Shown in pieces: positions 1-17,409 of a stretch of 64,000 bases of DNA. The DNA is taken from positions 31,481 through 95,480 of the forward strand of contig NW_025422580.1 of assembly GCF_904849725.1 (NCBI RefSeq). The letters are read 5' to 3'. The translations under genes and the position numbers were made by a program. This stretch comes from Hordeum vulgare subsp. vulgare (Eukaryota > Streptophyta > Magnoliopsida > Poales > Poaceae). Under the pieces are notes generated by a model. That model was given only the letters and a program-made list of their open reading frames with translations, did no database searches and was not told the DNA's origin. Within the stretch, counting starts at the first letter, position 1, and each line of letters starts with the position of its first letter.

Positions 1-93
1 AGAGTAAAATAATTTAACAAAATTGAATTGTAACTCCAATTTGACCTCCTCCAGACCAGAGAGGAGGTCAATAAAAAAAAAAAAATGACTCAA

Positions 94-267
<174 letters not shown>

Positions 268-386
268 TTATCCACGAATCTCAATGACCAAGAAAAGAAT
301 TCCTAATTAGTCTGGAAAAGAGTCGTAGAATATCAGGAATCCCAAAGAAAGATTTTGCTTTTCTGAATTATTATTATTCAGTCAAT

Positions 387-2164
<1,778 letters not shown>

Positions 2165-2289
2165 GAGAAAGAAAGAGACTAATAAGAATTCTCTTATCCC
2201 ATTTGGAAAGATACCATCCTTATAACTACCCATGACTGTTTTTGTCTCTAGCATGACCAATTGATAAAATGTGGAGGAAAGTAGGGGAA

Positions 2290-2412
2290 ATGGCCGATAC
2301 TACTGGAAGAATTCCTCTTTGGCTGATAGGTACTGTAGCTGGTATTCCTGTGATTGGTTTAGTAGGTGTTTTCTTTTATGGTTCATATTCTGGATTGGGT
2401 TCATCTCTATAG
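2290..2412 (+). CDS. psbJ: Photosystem II protein J (PsbJ)
   Basis: 40-codon frame [10 protein letters not shown] to GLGSSL with one glycine-rich membrane helix (residues about 11-31). PsbJ sits beside cytochrome b559 and affects plastoquinone exchange and electron flow after QA. Length is typical. It is the last gene of the operon; transcription runs toward a strong stem-loop at 2967-2999. Confidence 0.98.
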   Translation: MADTTGRIPLWLIGTVAGIPVIGLVGVFFYGSYSGLGSSL

Positions 2413-3232
2413 TAATCGGAGGGACCAGATTGTAAACATGAAAAAGTAGGAGCTTAGCGGGTCCTTACCCCCTTTATCTGATTAGAGCGGAAAGGACCCG
2501 CGGAATTTTTACTCTTATAACGCGAATTGAATCTATTCGATTCACTCTTATGAAGCAACAAGAAAAAGAGATCACTCGAGGATCCAATATCTTATTCCAC
2601 AAAGGAAGTATCCTGAAAATCCTTGATTTAGTTTCGAGTAATAAACTAATAAAACCTTAATCAAAACTATTCAACTAGCCTAAAAATAAAAAAAAAACCT
2701 TCAATGGAAGAGTTTACTTTTTTTTGCAAAATTTCTGTAAGTTTGAAGTTAAACTTAATTAAACAAGCCAAGCAATTCTATTTGCTTACAATCACAAGAA
2801 ATTTGTCCCCCGCCATATTTTCTTCCCCTCTGTTTGTCCACTACCTCGGCTAAACCTAAGCAAAAGAAAAAGAGGCCCAAGAGACAGACCCGAATAAAGA
2901 AGAAATAGTAAAGTAATCTTTGACGAATTAGGAAGAAAAAGGATTCTTATTTTGATACAAGAAGAATCGGCACAAGAAAAAGCCTTTTTCTTGTGCCGAA
3001 TAGACGATTAAGAAGACCTGCAATCCCTCGAAAGAAATTTAAATTTTATTGTTCTCGCCTTTGCCTTGGATTCTCTTCTTTTGCATGAGATATAAATAAG
3101 GAATTCCAGACATCTCGTAAACAAAAAAAAGTCTAAACAAAAAAAGGATTTCCAAAAAAGATCATAGATAATTCTAGCAATTGCCAATAAATCGAGGCTT
3201 TTTACCAACTTGATGGTAAGAAATTCCGGGAC
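2413..3232. other. psbJ-petA convergent spacer
   Basis: 820 bases between convergent psbJ and petA. No gene is seen. The only strong structure is the hairpin at 2967-2999. The frame at 3008-3208 has no family features. Confidence 0.75.
2967..2999. terminator. Near-perfect stem-loop between psbJ and petA
   Basis: A 16-base arm (2967-2982) is followed after one base by its exact reverse complement (2984-2999). It lies 234 bases past the petA stop and 555 bases past psbJ, so it could protect or define 3' ends of both convergent transcripts. Plastid hairpins of this kind usually act in RNA processing and stability rather than as efficient terminators. Confidence 0.7.
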
Positions 3233-4201
<969 letters not shown>

Positions 4202-4422
4202 TCACAGATCCCAGAATTTCTACAATAAATTAGATAGGTAGCTAAGCTAATCTAGTTCCCTATACACGAATTTGTTGGCATTCTACTGCAACAGTTGTAC
4301 TGCAATGATGAATACCTTAAAGCAGGTATAAATAGAAAGAATTTTGGTAAAATGGAAAAGGGCTTTCTTTCTAAAGAAAGATGCTAATTTGATTAATATT
4401 AATATCGGGAGATCAAATGAAT

Positions 4423-5584
<1,162 letters not shown>

Positions 5585-6140
5585 TCAAAATACTTCAATT
5601 GGTACGCGCAAGAAATAGGCCAATTCGGCAGCTTTTTGTTCAATTTCTCGTGGAGTAAAAAACTTATCATCAGTACGAGTCAAGGGAATGATCCCCTGGC
5701 CCCGGATTTCCATATAAAGAATACGACGAGGATAAAGACCCTCTTTAACCTGAATTCTAATTGATTGGATATCCCGCATAAGGAATCGAAGGAAGACGCG
5801 ACGTTTTATTCCAGGGAATCCCCAACGAAAAATGCAAACTATTCCCTCTTTTCTATCGAATCGGTCATAACCACTACCTACATTCCACAAAATAGTACAC
5901 CACAGGTAGGAGCTAATGAATAGGCCTGCGATTCCGTAGAAAGACATCACGACCCCCTGCGGAAAAAAAAGAATTTCTTGAGATGGAAGTATAGATATAA
6001 TTCTTACCAAGATAACTGGAAGTCCCAACCAATAAGAATCCTAGTGAACCTAGAAAAAGAATACAGGCCCAGAAAAAATTACTCCTTTTTCGAGAACCTT
6101 TTAGAAGTTCTACCCATATGTGTTCTGATCGCCAATTCAT
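5585..6140 (-). CDS. ycf4: Photosystem I assembly protein Ycf4, frame interrupted
   Basis: Ycf4 is a thylakoid membrane factor for photosystem I assembly. The N-terminus [13 protein letters not shown] starts at 6140 and reads to GTSSYLGKN. The family sequence then continues in another frame with ISILPSQ, through TM segment 2 ([16 protein letters not shown]) to [11 protein letters not shown]. The junction is near 5995-6003, where the gene is two bases short: the span is 556 bases, while 185 codons plus stop need 558. Apart from this the protein is fully conserved, so I favour a sequencing error over a true pseudogene. It lies between psaI and cemA as usual. Confidence 0.9.
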
Positions 6141-6471
6141 ATTAGATATACTAAATCCAGCAGCGGTCGATTGAAATTGAGAGAATAAGCTAAATAATTT
6201 TGCCTTTACTTTTTTTGATTCTGAAATCGCCTTCAGCAACTAGTACTCCTGTGAAATAATAGGTTAGATACATTGACTTTCTATTCAAAAAATATTCGTT
6301 GATTCAATTAAAATAAATAAAAAAAAACTCGCTATACCAAGCTCTGCATATTCATGCATTTATGCTCGTAGCCTATATCTGCATCCATAGCCGTTTTTCA
6401 TTTGTGTGTAGAAAGTGTGTGTAGAAAAAGTCACATACCCTACCATATTATATTACTTACACTAAAAAATA
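6141..6471. other. psaI-ycf4 spacer
   Basis: 331 bases, AT-rich, no gene. A short tandem copy of GTGTGTAGAAA is seen near 6405-6430. Confidence 0.65.
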
Positions 6472-6582
6472 CTAGACAATCTTTTTTTTTTGCACATAAA
6501 GAAATAAAGAAGTCATTGCAATTGCCGGAAATACTAAGCCTACTAAAGGCACGAAAATAGAAGGTAAGTTTAAATCCGTCAT
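6472..6582 (-). CDS. psaI: Photosystem I reaction centre subunit VIII (PsaI)
   Basis: 36-codon frame [15 protein letters not shown] to [10 protein letters not shown], with one membrane helix. PsaI helps dock PsaL and light-harvesting proteins on photosystem I. Length is standard. The A-run coding for KKK near the C-terminus is of a length that keeps the frame. It heads the psaI-ycf4-cemA-petA series and lies where grasses also lost accD. Confidence 0.96.
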   Translation of the reverse strand: MTDLNLPSIFVPLVGLVFPAIAMTSLFLYVQKKKIV

Positions 6583-7211
6583 GGAATAGGTGTCTCAATT
6601 CAAATTTACTATTTCTATCTAGTCGAAAAATATCTTAAGATTCTTATGATATAATTAAGTATATCTATTATAAGGAATATTGACTATTGTATTTTTTTAG
6701 TTTGCAAAATATTCTGTAAAAAAAATGATAAGGATAATAAGAAAATTCCAAAAAAGGAGAACTAATTAAAAAGATTTTTTTTATTTTCCCATCCTCATGG
6801 CCTTTCTATCTTTCTAATCTAATTTGAAATTGGATTCAAAAGAAAGCGACTAGAATTTACTTCCTGCATACATACTTCTCTAGAAGCGCATACAATAATG
6901 CGTGGTAAAGGCAGAAAAATAGTATATTCAATCAAAATCAAAGGGCAAATTATCTTACCTACTATAGATCCCCTACTACCCTCTTAAGATCCCCTACTAC
7001 CCTCTTAAGATCCCCCCTACTACCCTCTTAGACTTTTAAAGGCGATATACCACCCAAAGAAAGGGTATGAAAATGCCGGGTGGTGTTAGCTTTTCGACGA
7101 AGACCCGTCCTGTGCCGCGAAGTCCTGTTAGTAAGACCCCGCGCAATAATGGATTATAGAAGAATAGTATTCAAAATACTGCTCTGGACGCATATAGTAG
7201 CATTGCGATTC
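6583..7211. other. Degenerate spacer upstream of psaI (accD position)
   Basis: In most land plants accD occupies this interval; I see no accD-like sequence. It contains a triple tandem repeat (6967-7031) and a comparatively GC-rich stretch at 7060-7150 that I cannot assign. Confidence 0.6.
6967..7031. repeat. Three tandem copies of a 21-22 bp unit
   Basis: The unit GATCCCCTACTACCCTCTTA occurs three times in a row; the third copy has two extra C. No coding role is seen. Such arrays are typical of slippage in grass plastid spacers. Confidence 0.85.
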
Positions 7212-7523
7212 CTAATCTTTTTTATTTATGAATATGAACAGAAAAAATTCATTGTATCGTTGGGTCGGAGCGGAGGTTTGGTCCAGAAAAATTAGGAACA
7301 AAACGTCTACTCTACCACACTGAAGTCTATAGCGCTGTATTTCCACGAAAGTATAATTCTTACCATCAGGATACGCTCCTTTCAACGTCTCTCCGATGGG
7401 TCCAGGTTCTATGTCCAATCCCAAATCAAGGATTTCTCGCTCTTGATCGGAGTCATAAACTAAAACTACCTTTTTATCCTTTTTATTAAGGTTATAGAAA
7501 ACTTCCTTATCTAGTTCTAGCAT
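7212..7523 (-). CDS. Unassigned 103-codon frame in the accD-loss region
   Basis: Open frame of 103 codons with an ATG. It reads as an ordinary soluble, acidic protein for about 70 residues (MLELDKEVFYNLNKKD, then DLGLDIEPGPIGETLKGAYP) and then becomes hydrophobic and irregular, as if it runs off the end of a relic. I do not recognise the family. It occupies the place where grasses keep accD remnants, but I see none of the carboxyltransferase core motifs. It may be a decayed accD 5' part, a foreign fragment or chance. No clear ribosome site or membrane signal was identified. It is treated as hypothetical. Confidence 0.35.
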   Translation of the reverse strand: MLELDKEVFYNLNKKDKKVVLVYDSDQEREILDLGLDIEPGPIGETLKGAYPDGKNYTFVEIQRYRLQCGRVDVLFLIFLDQTSAPTQRYNEFFLFIFINKKD

Positions 7524-7638
7524 GTTGACTCACGATTACGCCTGTTAAAAGTTTCAAACGTCCTCTTTTTTGAAATTGAAAGAGAGTCTTATAAAAAGGT
7601 CTAACTTCCAAACTATGTCTTTTTTCATTCATTCTCCT

Positions 7639-7915
7639 TTAGTTTTTTTCTCTATCTAGAAGTGGAATAGAATAACCCGGTTGAAGGGTAATGATCATAC
7701 GTCTGTAATGCATTGTACGGCCCAGAATAGGTCCTATTCTTCTACCTTTTCCAGGTAGTCGATGGCTATTCACAGCTACCACCTTAATCCAAAGAAGAGT
7801 TTGAACCAATGCTTTATTTCTGTCTTAGTGAATCCCGATTCGACATTAAAAGTATATTGATTCTTTCCCAATAAACGAAGACTTTTTTCTGTAAATACTG
7901 CGTATTTGATTCCAT
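7639..7915 (-). pseudogene. rpl23: Pseudogene of ribosomal protein L23
   Basis: Reading on the minus strand, the sequence matches the rpl23 gene of the inverted repeat from shortly after its start to its end (last codons LLDREKN then TAA). It is broken: the first codons are damaged (ATGGATGG reduced), and one base is missing in the stretch coding for FFGVKVV, giving an immediate TAG. This non-functional copy between rbcL and psaI is a known grass feature, thought to be kept similar to the functional copies by gene conversion. No product is expected. Confidence 0.93.
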
Positions 7916-8185
7916 TATCATATGATACTACTATATTTTATTATTTTCTTTTTATTTCTTTATTGTATTATACCTTAATATATATATATATTCTAGATAT
8001 ATAGAATAGACGAATCTCGATTTGTCAAGTCTCATGATCATATCATGATCTATTTTTATTCGGCTCAATCTTTTTTATAAAAAAAAAGATTGAGCCGAGT
8101 TTAATTGCAATCAATTAGAAGAATAAAGAAGAATTACTGCATTTCATAACTTATTTTTTTCTCTTTTTATTTCGTTTATTTTTTT
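7916..8185. other. rbcL 3' flank
   Basis: 270 very AT-rich bases between ψrpl23 and the rbcL stop, holding the rbcL 3' stem-loop at 8060-8098. Nothing else is seen. Confidence 0.7.
8060..8098 (-). terminator. rbcL 3' stem-loop
   Basis: A 17-base arm (8060-8076, TCGGCTCAATC then T6) and its exact complement (8082-8098) enclose a 5-base loop, 88 bases after the rbcL stop. This is the classical rbcL 3' inverted repeat that sets and protects the mRNA 3' end. Confidence 0.88.
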
Positions 8186-9649
<1,464 letters not shown>

Positions 9650-9948
9650 TTAAGAATTCTCACAATAACAGGGTCTACTCGATGTTAATTAGGCGTAAAT
9701 GAAACTTTAGCAAAAATCTCGTAAAACAAAAAGGATATTCAATTAATATAATATCAACTCATTAAAGAAAATTGAGGGCATGCTTAGGTTAATGAATATG
9801 TTTCATTCATATATAATGCGTACACCCTGTGTATGTTCTATCCTATAGGAATTCCACTATAGGAATTCGATAGGAATTGAGTTGTTGTTATGGTAAGTTA
9901 ACACGGTTCGTTATTAAACCATGGATTTGATTTACCAAATCCATCATT

Positions 9949-9978
9949 ATTGTATACTCTTTGATAGGTATAGCGCAA
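9949..9978 (-). promoter_or_regulatory. rbcL sigma70-type promoter
   Basis: On the minus strand TTGCGC (9978-9973) and TACAAT (9954-9949) are 18 bases apart. This is the conserved rbcL promoter of the bacterial-type plastid polymerase and lies about 325 bases before the start codon. Confidence 0.88.
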
Positions 9979-10076
9979 CCCAAATTAATCCCTAATCCTT
10001 ATTTTACAAGTTCTTAATAGGTCTCTTTTCTTATTTGGAATGCAAATACCTAACTAAATACTAATAAAATTCTTTG

Positions 10077-10106
10077 TTGACAGCAATCTATGCTTCACAG
10101 TAGTAT
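10077..10106 (+). promoter_or_regulatory. atpB sigma70-type promoter
   Basis: TTGACA (10077-10082) and TAGTAT (10101-10106) are separated by 18 bases, about 300 bases before atpB. The -35 is perfect, the -10 weaker. Position and orientation fit the atpB promoter. Confidence 0.7.
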
Positions 10107-10359
10107 ATATTTTGTATATCGAAGTCCTAGATAGGAAAGTAGAGTAGGCACAGATCCTCCACAAAAGGCAAAATGTATATGAAAAAAAGATTGATTGAAC
10201 TTTCCAACGGACTCATTCCATGAGTAAACGATTGAATGGGATTCGCTTGGGCAACGAAATCAAGTCCTGGTCCCCTTTTCTCTCTTATTGAATTAACTAA
10301 TTCATTTCCTTTTTACTTTTGGATTTTTTTTGATTTGATTTGGCATTATTCAACAATAA

Positions 10360-12314
<1,955 letters not shown>

Positions 12315-12361
12315 AGACAATCCAGTGGTTTATAGTTGATACAAAGAAAAAGGGAAGAGGG

Positions 12362-12423
12362 GTAGAAAAAGTTATTAGATAGCGAAGCGAAGTAAGTCCA
12401 ATGCTATCTAGTAATTTTTCTAC
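12362..12423 (+). terminator. atpE 3' stem-loop
   Basis: Arms of about 21-22 bases (12362-12383 with GTAGAAAAA and TTAGATAGC; 12403-12423 with GCTATCTAG and TTTTTCTAC) pair with one bulge and one mismatch. It starts 48 bases after atpE and ends just before the 3' end of antisense trnM. It probably stabilises the atpB-atpE mRNA. Confidence 0.7.
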
Positions 12424-12427
12424 CTAC

Positions 12428-12428
<1 letters not shown>

Positions 12429-12458
<30 letters not shown>

Positions 12459-12501
12459 CCGCCGTATGAAAGCAATACTCTAACCACTGAGTTAAGTAGG
12501 C
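12429..12501 (-). tRNA. trnM-CAU: tRNA-Met (CAU), elongator
   Basis: 73 bases, minus strand, with anticodon CAU in the loop TTCATAC and a normal T-loop TTCAAAT. It is opposite to the atpB-atpE operon and adjacent to trnV, as in other grasses. The first acceptor pair is G-T. Confidence 0.96.
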
Positions 12502-12706
12502 AATTTATCACCACAAAGGAAGACCCATTACTTCGATCGATTATATATTGAATCCCTTTTCTAAGCAATACCGCTCTGTTATTGGTCTGTTATATACTAA
12601 ATACTAAACTAAATACTAAACAGATACAGATCAAAGGGATATCCTCTGGCATTAGAAAATATTCATCTTGACAAGAAATTCTCTATATGTTAAGATATCT
12701 CTGATA

Positions 12707-13378
12707 AGGGCTATAGCTCAGTTCGGTAGAGCAACTCGTTTACACGTGCGCCAATGCTTTTCAAAGGAGCTTATTATGCAATGAACATAATCGATCTTAT
12801 TGCAAAATCAATGTCTTACTTCATAGATTCGAGAGAATAGGAGAACAGTAGCCTGACAAACAGTCGGTTCAGTCCGATTCAGGTGCCAATTCAGGTGCCT
12901 AATCAAATAGAACCCTTATGGATTTGCTAGTTGATAAGGTAAATATCCAGCCCACTAAATGCTAGGCGTAATGAGGATAAGGGCCTCCAAAAAACTTCTT
13001 TTCGTTCTATGAACTTTAAGGTGTATGAAGTCTCATAGTTAACTCTTGCAGTGGAACGATAGAGACTCCATTTCACTTAGGTTGATTTAATTTAGACCAG
13101 AGGCAGACCTAAGTCAAGGTAATCCTCCTTTGAAACACTTTGGTATTGCTCCTAGATAGATCATAATACAAAAAATCAATCAGAGCACAGGGAGCCATCT
13201 CATTATCTTTCCGTAAAGAAAAACTATGGTGGACTAACTGATCTTTAAATCAGTTTATGAAAGAGCCCAATGCAAAAAAATGCATGTTGGGTCTTTGAAA
13301 CAGTTCAAATCATTTCGATAATAATCCGTTTGATCTGTTTTACCGAGAAGGTCTACGGTTCGAATCCGTATAGCCCTA
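12707..13378 (+). tRNA. trnV-UAC: tRNA-Val (UAC), split by a group II intron
   Basis: The 5' exon is 12707-12745, ending with anticodon UAC plus A and C. The group II intron (12746-13343, 598 bases) starts GTGCGCC and ends TTTTAC. The 3' exon is 13344-13378. Together the exons give 74 bases with a paired acceptor stem (AGGGCTA/TAGCCCT). Splicing of this intron class in plastids depends on MatK and nuclear factors. Confidence 0.96.
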
Positions 13379-14104
13379 ATATGCCCTTTTTTCTATTTTA
13401 GGATCTCTATCCTATGTTTTCTTTAGTTTAGTATAGTTTTCATTTTCGCATTAGTATTTGTTTATAGACTGGATAGGCGCCTGCGACATAGAATAGAGAT
13501 AAAAGCATTACCAAAGGCTCATTCATCGAAAATCAAAATCATACAGACAGGAAAAGAAAAACGAAAAATAGAAAAAATAAAGTAAAGAGTAAATAAGAAA
13601 ACAGAATATTCTGTCTCATAGTTCTGAAATAGAGTTCTTTATTTTTATTTTTATAGTATTACTTCTCATTATACTGCATAGATTAGTCCTACTATCTTAA
13701 TTAGGTTCTAATTATTCTAATTAGTAGTATTCTCATTTTTATTTAATAGTCTCTTATTATTATTAAATAGTAAATAAAGGATAGAGCTATTCTTTTTTTA
13801 TAGAGATTCTAGAGAAAGCGAGACAAAGTGAAACGATAAAGTTTTCTTTATATAAGAATTAGATCTACATACACCATATCTAAATAGAATGGAAATCCAA
13901 AAGAAAGGGAGTTGGGATTCCATTGGATGAATCTTTAAAGAAGATGCAGCACAGAGGAAACAAAGGCTAAACTAAGCGCTTTTGTTTGAACAAAAAAGAT
14001 TCTTGTTTCACCGAGGAAAAGAGAGAAGTTCTGGATAAATTGACAATGCTGAATTGAATTGACTAATTTAAGTTCCGCCTATTCCACATTAATGGGAGTA
14101 CATT
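13379..14104. other. trnV-ndhC spacer
   Basis: 726 very AT-rich bases with A/T runs and imperfect short repeats around 13620-13800. No gene is recognised. It should hold the ndhC-ndhK-ndhJ promoter, which I cannot place. Confidence 0.7.
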
Positions 14105-14467
14105 ATGTTTCTGCTTCACGAATATGATATTTTTTGGACATTTCTAATAATAGCAAGCCTTATTCCTATTTTGGCATTTTCGATTTCAGGGCTTTTAGCC
14201 CCGGTTAGTGAAGGACCAGAGAAGCTTTCTAGTTATGAATCGGGTATAGAACCCATGGGAGGGGCTTGGGTACAATTCCGAATACGCTATTATATGTTTG
14301 CGCTCGTTTTTGTTGTTTTTGATGTGGAAACCGTCTTTCTATACCCTTGGGCAATGAGTTTCGACGTATTGGGTGTATCCGTTTTTATCGAAGCTTTGAT
14401 TTTCGTGCTTATCTTAGTTGTCGGTTTAGTTTATGCATGGCGAAAAGGAGCCTTGGAATGGTCTTAA
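14105..14467 (+). CDS. ndhC: NAD(P)H dehydrogenase subunit 3 (NdhC)
   Basis: 120-codon membrane subunit of the thylakoid NDH complex, which takes electrons from ferredoxin to plastoquinone in cyclic flow. Three hydrophobic helices are seen at about 8-30, 62-85 and 90-112. The loop between the first two holds the conserved [16 protein letters not shown]. Length is standard. Its last 10 bases overlap the start of ndhK (14458-14467), a conserved arrangement with translational coupling. Confidence 0.98.
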
Positions 14468-15195
14468 CTGAATATTTAGACAAAAAAAAAGAAGGAAAAG
14501 ATTCTATTGAGACAGTTATGAATTTGATTGAGTTTCCCTTACTTGACCAAACAAGTTCCAATTCTGTTATTTCAACTACACTAAATGATCTTTCGAATTG
14601 GTCAAGACTCTCCAGTTTATGGCCCCTTCTATACGGTACCAGTTGTTGTTTCATTGAATTTGCTTCATTAATAGGTTCACGATTCGATTTTGATCGTTAT
14701 GGATTGGTACCAAGATCAAGTCCTAGGCAAGCAGACCTAATTTTAACAGCCGGTACGGTAACAATGAAAATGGCTCCGTCTTTAGTGAGATTATACGAGC
14801 AAATGCCTGAACCAAAATACGTCATTGCTATGGGAGCCTGTACTATTACAGGGGGAATGTTCAGTACGGATTCCTATAGTACTGTTCGGGGAGTTGATAA
14901 GTTAATTCCTGTGGATGTCTACTTGCCGGGCTGCCCTCCTAAACCGGAGGCAGTTATAGATGCCCTAACAAAACTTCGTAAGAAGATATCGCGAGAAATA
15001 GTTGAGGATCGAACTCTATCTCAAAATAAAAAAAGATGTTTTACTACCAGTCACAAGCTTTATGTTAGGCGCAGTACTCATACAGGAACTTATGAGCAAG
15101 AATTGCTCTATCAATCACCATCGACATTAGATATATCTTCTGAAACTTTTTTAAAATCCAAAAGTCCAGTACCTTCCTACAAATTAGTGAATTAG
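14458..15195 (+). CDS. ndhK: NAD(P)H dehydrogenase subunit K (NdhK)
   Basis: 245-codon iron-sulfur subunit of the NDH complex connecting arm. I start at [13 protein letters not shown], inside the end of ndhC; the frame is open further upstream but only as an alternative reading of ndhC. Ligands for the N2-type 4Fe-4S cluster are seen in the double cysteine of [10 protein letters not shown], in GACTITGG and in [10 protein letters not shown]. The C-terminal extension is grass-like. ndhJ follows after 102 bases. Confidence 0.96.
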
Positions 15196-15297
15196 GAGGG
15201 GGGGGCTCTTTTGTGTAGAAAAAGAAAAAGCAGAGCAATCTTTCAAACTTGCATCCGAAATGGGAAATATTTATACAAAGAGGGAGAGATGAAGACA

Positions 15298-15777
15298 ATG
15301 CAGCAGGGTTGGTTATCTAATTGGCTAGTCAAACATGAGGTGGTTCATAGATCTTTGGGCTTTGATCACCGAGGAATAGAGACTTTACAAATAAAAGCAG
15401 GGGATTGGGATTCCATTGCTGTCATTTTATATGTATATGGTTATAATTATTTACGCTCCCAATGTGCTTATGATGTAGCACCCGGTGGATCTTTAGCTAG
15501 CGTGTATCATCTTACAAGAATACAATACGGTATAGATAATCCAGAAGAAGTCTGCATAAAAGTCTTTGCCCAAAAGGATAATCCTAGAATTCCGTCTGTC
15601 TTCTGGATTTGGAGAAGTGCCGATTTTCAAGAACGCGAATCTTATGATATGGTGGGAATCTCTTATGATAATCATCCGCGCCTTAAACGTATCCTAATGC
15701 CTGAAAGTTGGATAGGCTGGCCCTTACGTAAGGACTATATAACCCCCAATTTTTATGAAATACAAGATGCTCATTGA
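15298..15777 (+). CDS. ndhJ: NAD(P)H dehydrogenase subunit J (NdhJ)
   Basis: 159-codon hydrophilic subunit of the NDH complex (equivalent to the 30 kDa subunit of complex I). I start at [10 protein letters not shown], the conserved N-terminus; the upstream in-frame codons from 15211 are not conserved. The family signature [10 protein letters not shown] with the following [12 protein letters not shown] lies near residues 115-140. It is the last gene of ndhC-ndhK-ndhJ and ends at full length. Confidence 0.98.
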   Translation: MQQGWLSNWLVKHEVVHRSLGFDHRGIETLQIKAGDWDSIAVILYVYGYNYLRSQCAYDVAPGGSLASVYHLTRIQYGIDNPEEVCIKVFAQKDNPRIPSVFWIWRSADFQERESYDMVGISYDNHPRLKRILMPESWIGWPLRKDYITPNFYEIQDAH

Positions 15778-16363
15778 ATGATAAGAAATTCGTGCTCACT
15801 TATACAACACAACTCCAGATTTTATTCAAGTCAAGGAATATTTTTAGGTTCTTTTCCTAGATGAAACGGAATACCTATTTATAATTAATTCCTATTATAC
15901 AAAAGCATTCCAGATAGACTGAGCCAAAAAAGGGTTTCATTTGGATTCCCCTATTTTGAAAATCACATATTAATTTCCTTCATATGAACAGAAAAATAGG
16001 ATGACTCAAAGAAGTTCTCTACCAGGAACTTTGTATCGCGCACATGACTTAGCACAACTAGGAAAATAAGATAAGATAAAGATAAGCAAGACTAAAAAAA
16101 TATTCGTCGGAATAGTGGAATACAAAATAAAGAAACGCAAAAAAATAAAGGGGAACCTAATCTCACCCCCTTCCTTATCATAAAGAAAGGGTATATTTTA
16201 AAACTTCTCTAAAAAGAAGTGCCTCTATATTTATATTATAGATTTATCCACTTAGATGAATAAATCATACTCTATCTATATTATATATTATTAATAAATA
16301 TGTATCACAATCCATCTCGAGGTATTTGGATCAATACCTATTCGGTGGATCTTTTTTTTTCTC
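15778..16363. other. ndhJ-trnF spacer
   Basis: 586 AT-rich bases between the plus-strand ndhJ and minus-strand trnF. No gene or strong repeat is seen. Confidence 0.7.
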
Positions 16364-16394
16364 TGCCAGGAACCAGATTTGAACTGGTGACACG

Positions 16395-16431
<37 letters not shown>

Positions 16432-16436
16432 CTGAC
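16364..16436 (-). tRNA. trnF-GAA: tRNA-Phe (GAA)
   Basis: 73 bases, minus strand, with anticodon GAA in loop CTGAAAA. The acceptor GTCAGGA pairs with TCCTGGC with one G-T pair. It follows trnL-UAA on the same strand, the usual trnL-trnF pair. Confidence 0.97.
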
Positions 16437-16756
16437 CTTTTCTTGTGCATCATCCTAGTAGAGTATTTGTATCTATGTCAATTAAAAGGACTAAAAAATC
16501 AATTAAAGTATTTCAAATTCAAAATTTGAAAGGGGGGGGGTAGCCCTATGCATTGTGCATGGTTTACTTAAATAATACTTAAAAATAGAGTGAATAACCA
16601 AGATTTCTTGCCGATACTCTAATAAAAAAGAAATCTATTCAATGAATAGGATAAGATCCATTGAGTTCTCTTCGCATTCCTTTCCTTTGTGAAAGAGTAG
16701 AATGAGAAAGCTAATGAATCTTAAACCCATTGATAAAAAGAAAAAAAAAGAGGATT
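16437..16756. other. trnL-trnF spacer
   Basis: 320 bases containing a G9 run near 16531 and A-runs near 16740. This is the spacer used in plant phylogeny. No intact gene or trnF duplicate is seen. Confidence 0.7.
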
Positions 16757-17409
16757 TGGGGATAGAGGGACTTGAACCCTCACAACTTAAAAAGTCGACG
16801 GATTTTCCTTTTACTAGAAATTTCATTGTTGTCAGTATTGACATGTAGAATGGGACTCTCTCTTTGTCCTCGTCCGATTAATCCACTTTCTTTTTAAAAG
16901 TTCTCAAAACTTTGAATTTGAATTGAAGAATTTGATTATTCAATATTCGAATGGAGTGGATTCACAATAATTCAAAATAAAATTATGATATGAGTTTTTT
17001 ATTTCATAATCATTTCGAATTTTATTTTGAAATTTTAAAAAAGATAAAGAACCTATATTATAATATGAGTTCTGTGATTAATCGTTTGCTATGTCAGTAT
17101 CTATACGTGTTTATTAAATGTATAAAGTATAAAACCCCTCTTTCTCTAATTTAGAATTAGAAGGAATTCCACTAACAACACAACGTAATTAACTCGATTC
17201 GTTAGAACAGCTTCCATTGAGTCTCTGCACCTATCCTTTTCCTTTGTATTCTAGTTCGAGAATCCCTTCTCAAAACACGGATTTGGCTCAGGATTGCCCT
17301 TTTTTAATTCCAGGGTTTCTCTGAATTTGGAAGTTACCACTTAGCAGGTTTCCATACCAAGGCTCAATACAATCAAGTCCGTAGCGTCTACCGATTTCGC
17401 CATATCCCC
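16757..17409 (-). tRNA. trnL-UAA: tRNA-Leu (UAA), split by a group I intron
   Basis: The 5' exon is 17375-17409 and ends after the first anticodon base; the intron is 16807-17374 (568 bases) and ends in G; the 3' exon is 16757-16806. Splitting between U34 and A35 is the hallmark of the ancient group I trnL intron, the only group I intron in land-plant plastids. The exons give an 85-base type II tRNA with acceptor GGGGATA/TATCCCC. Confidence 0.96.
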
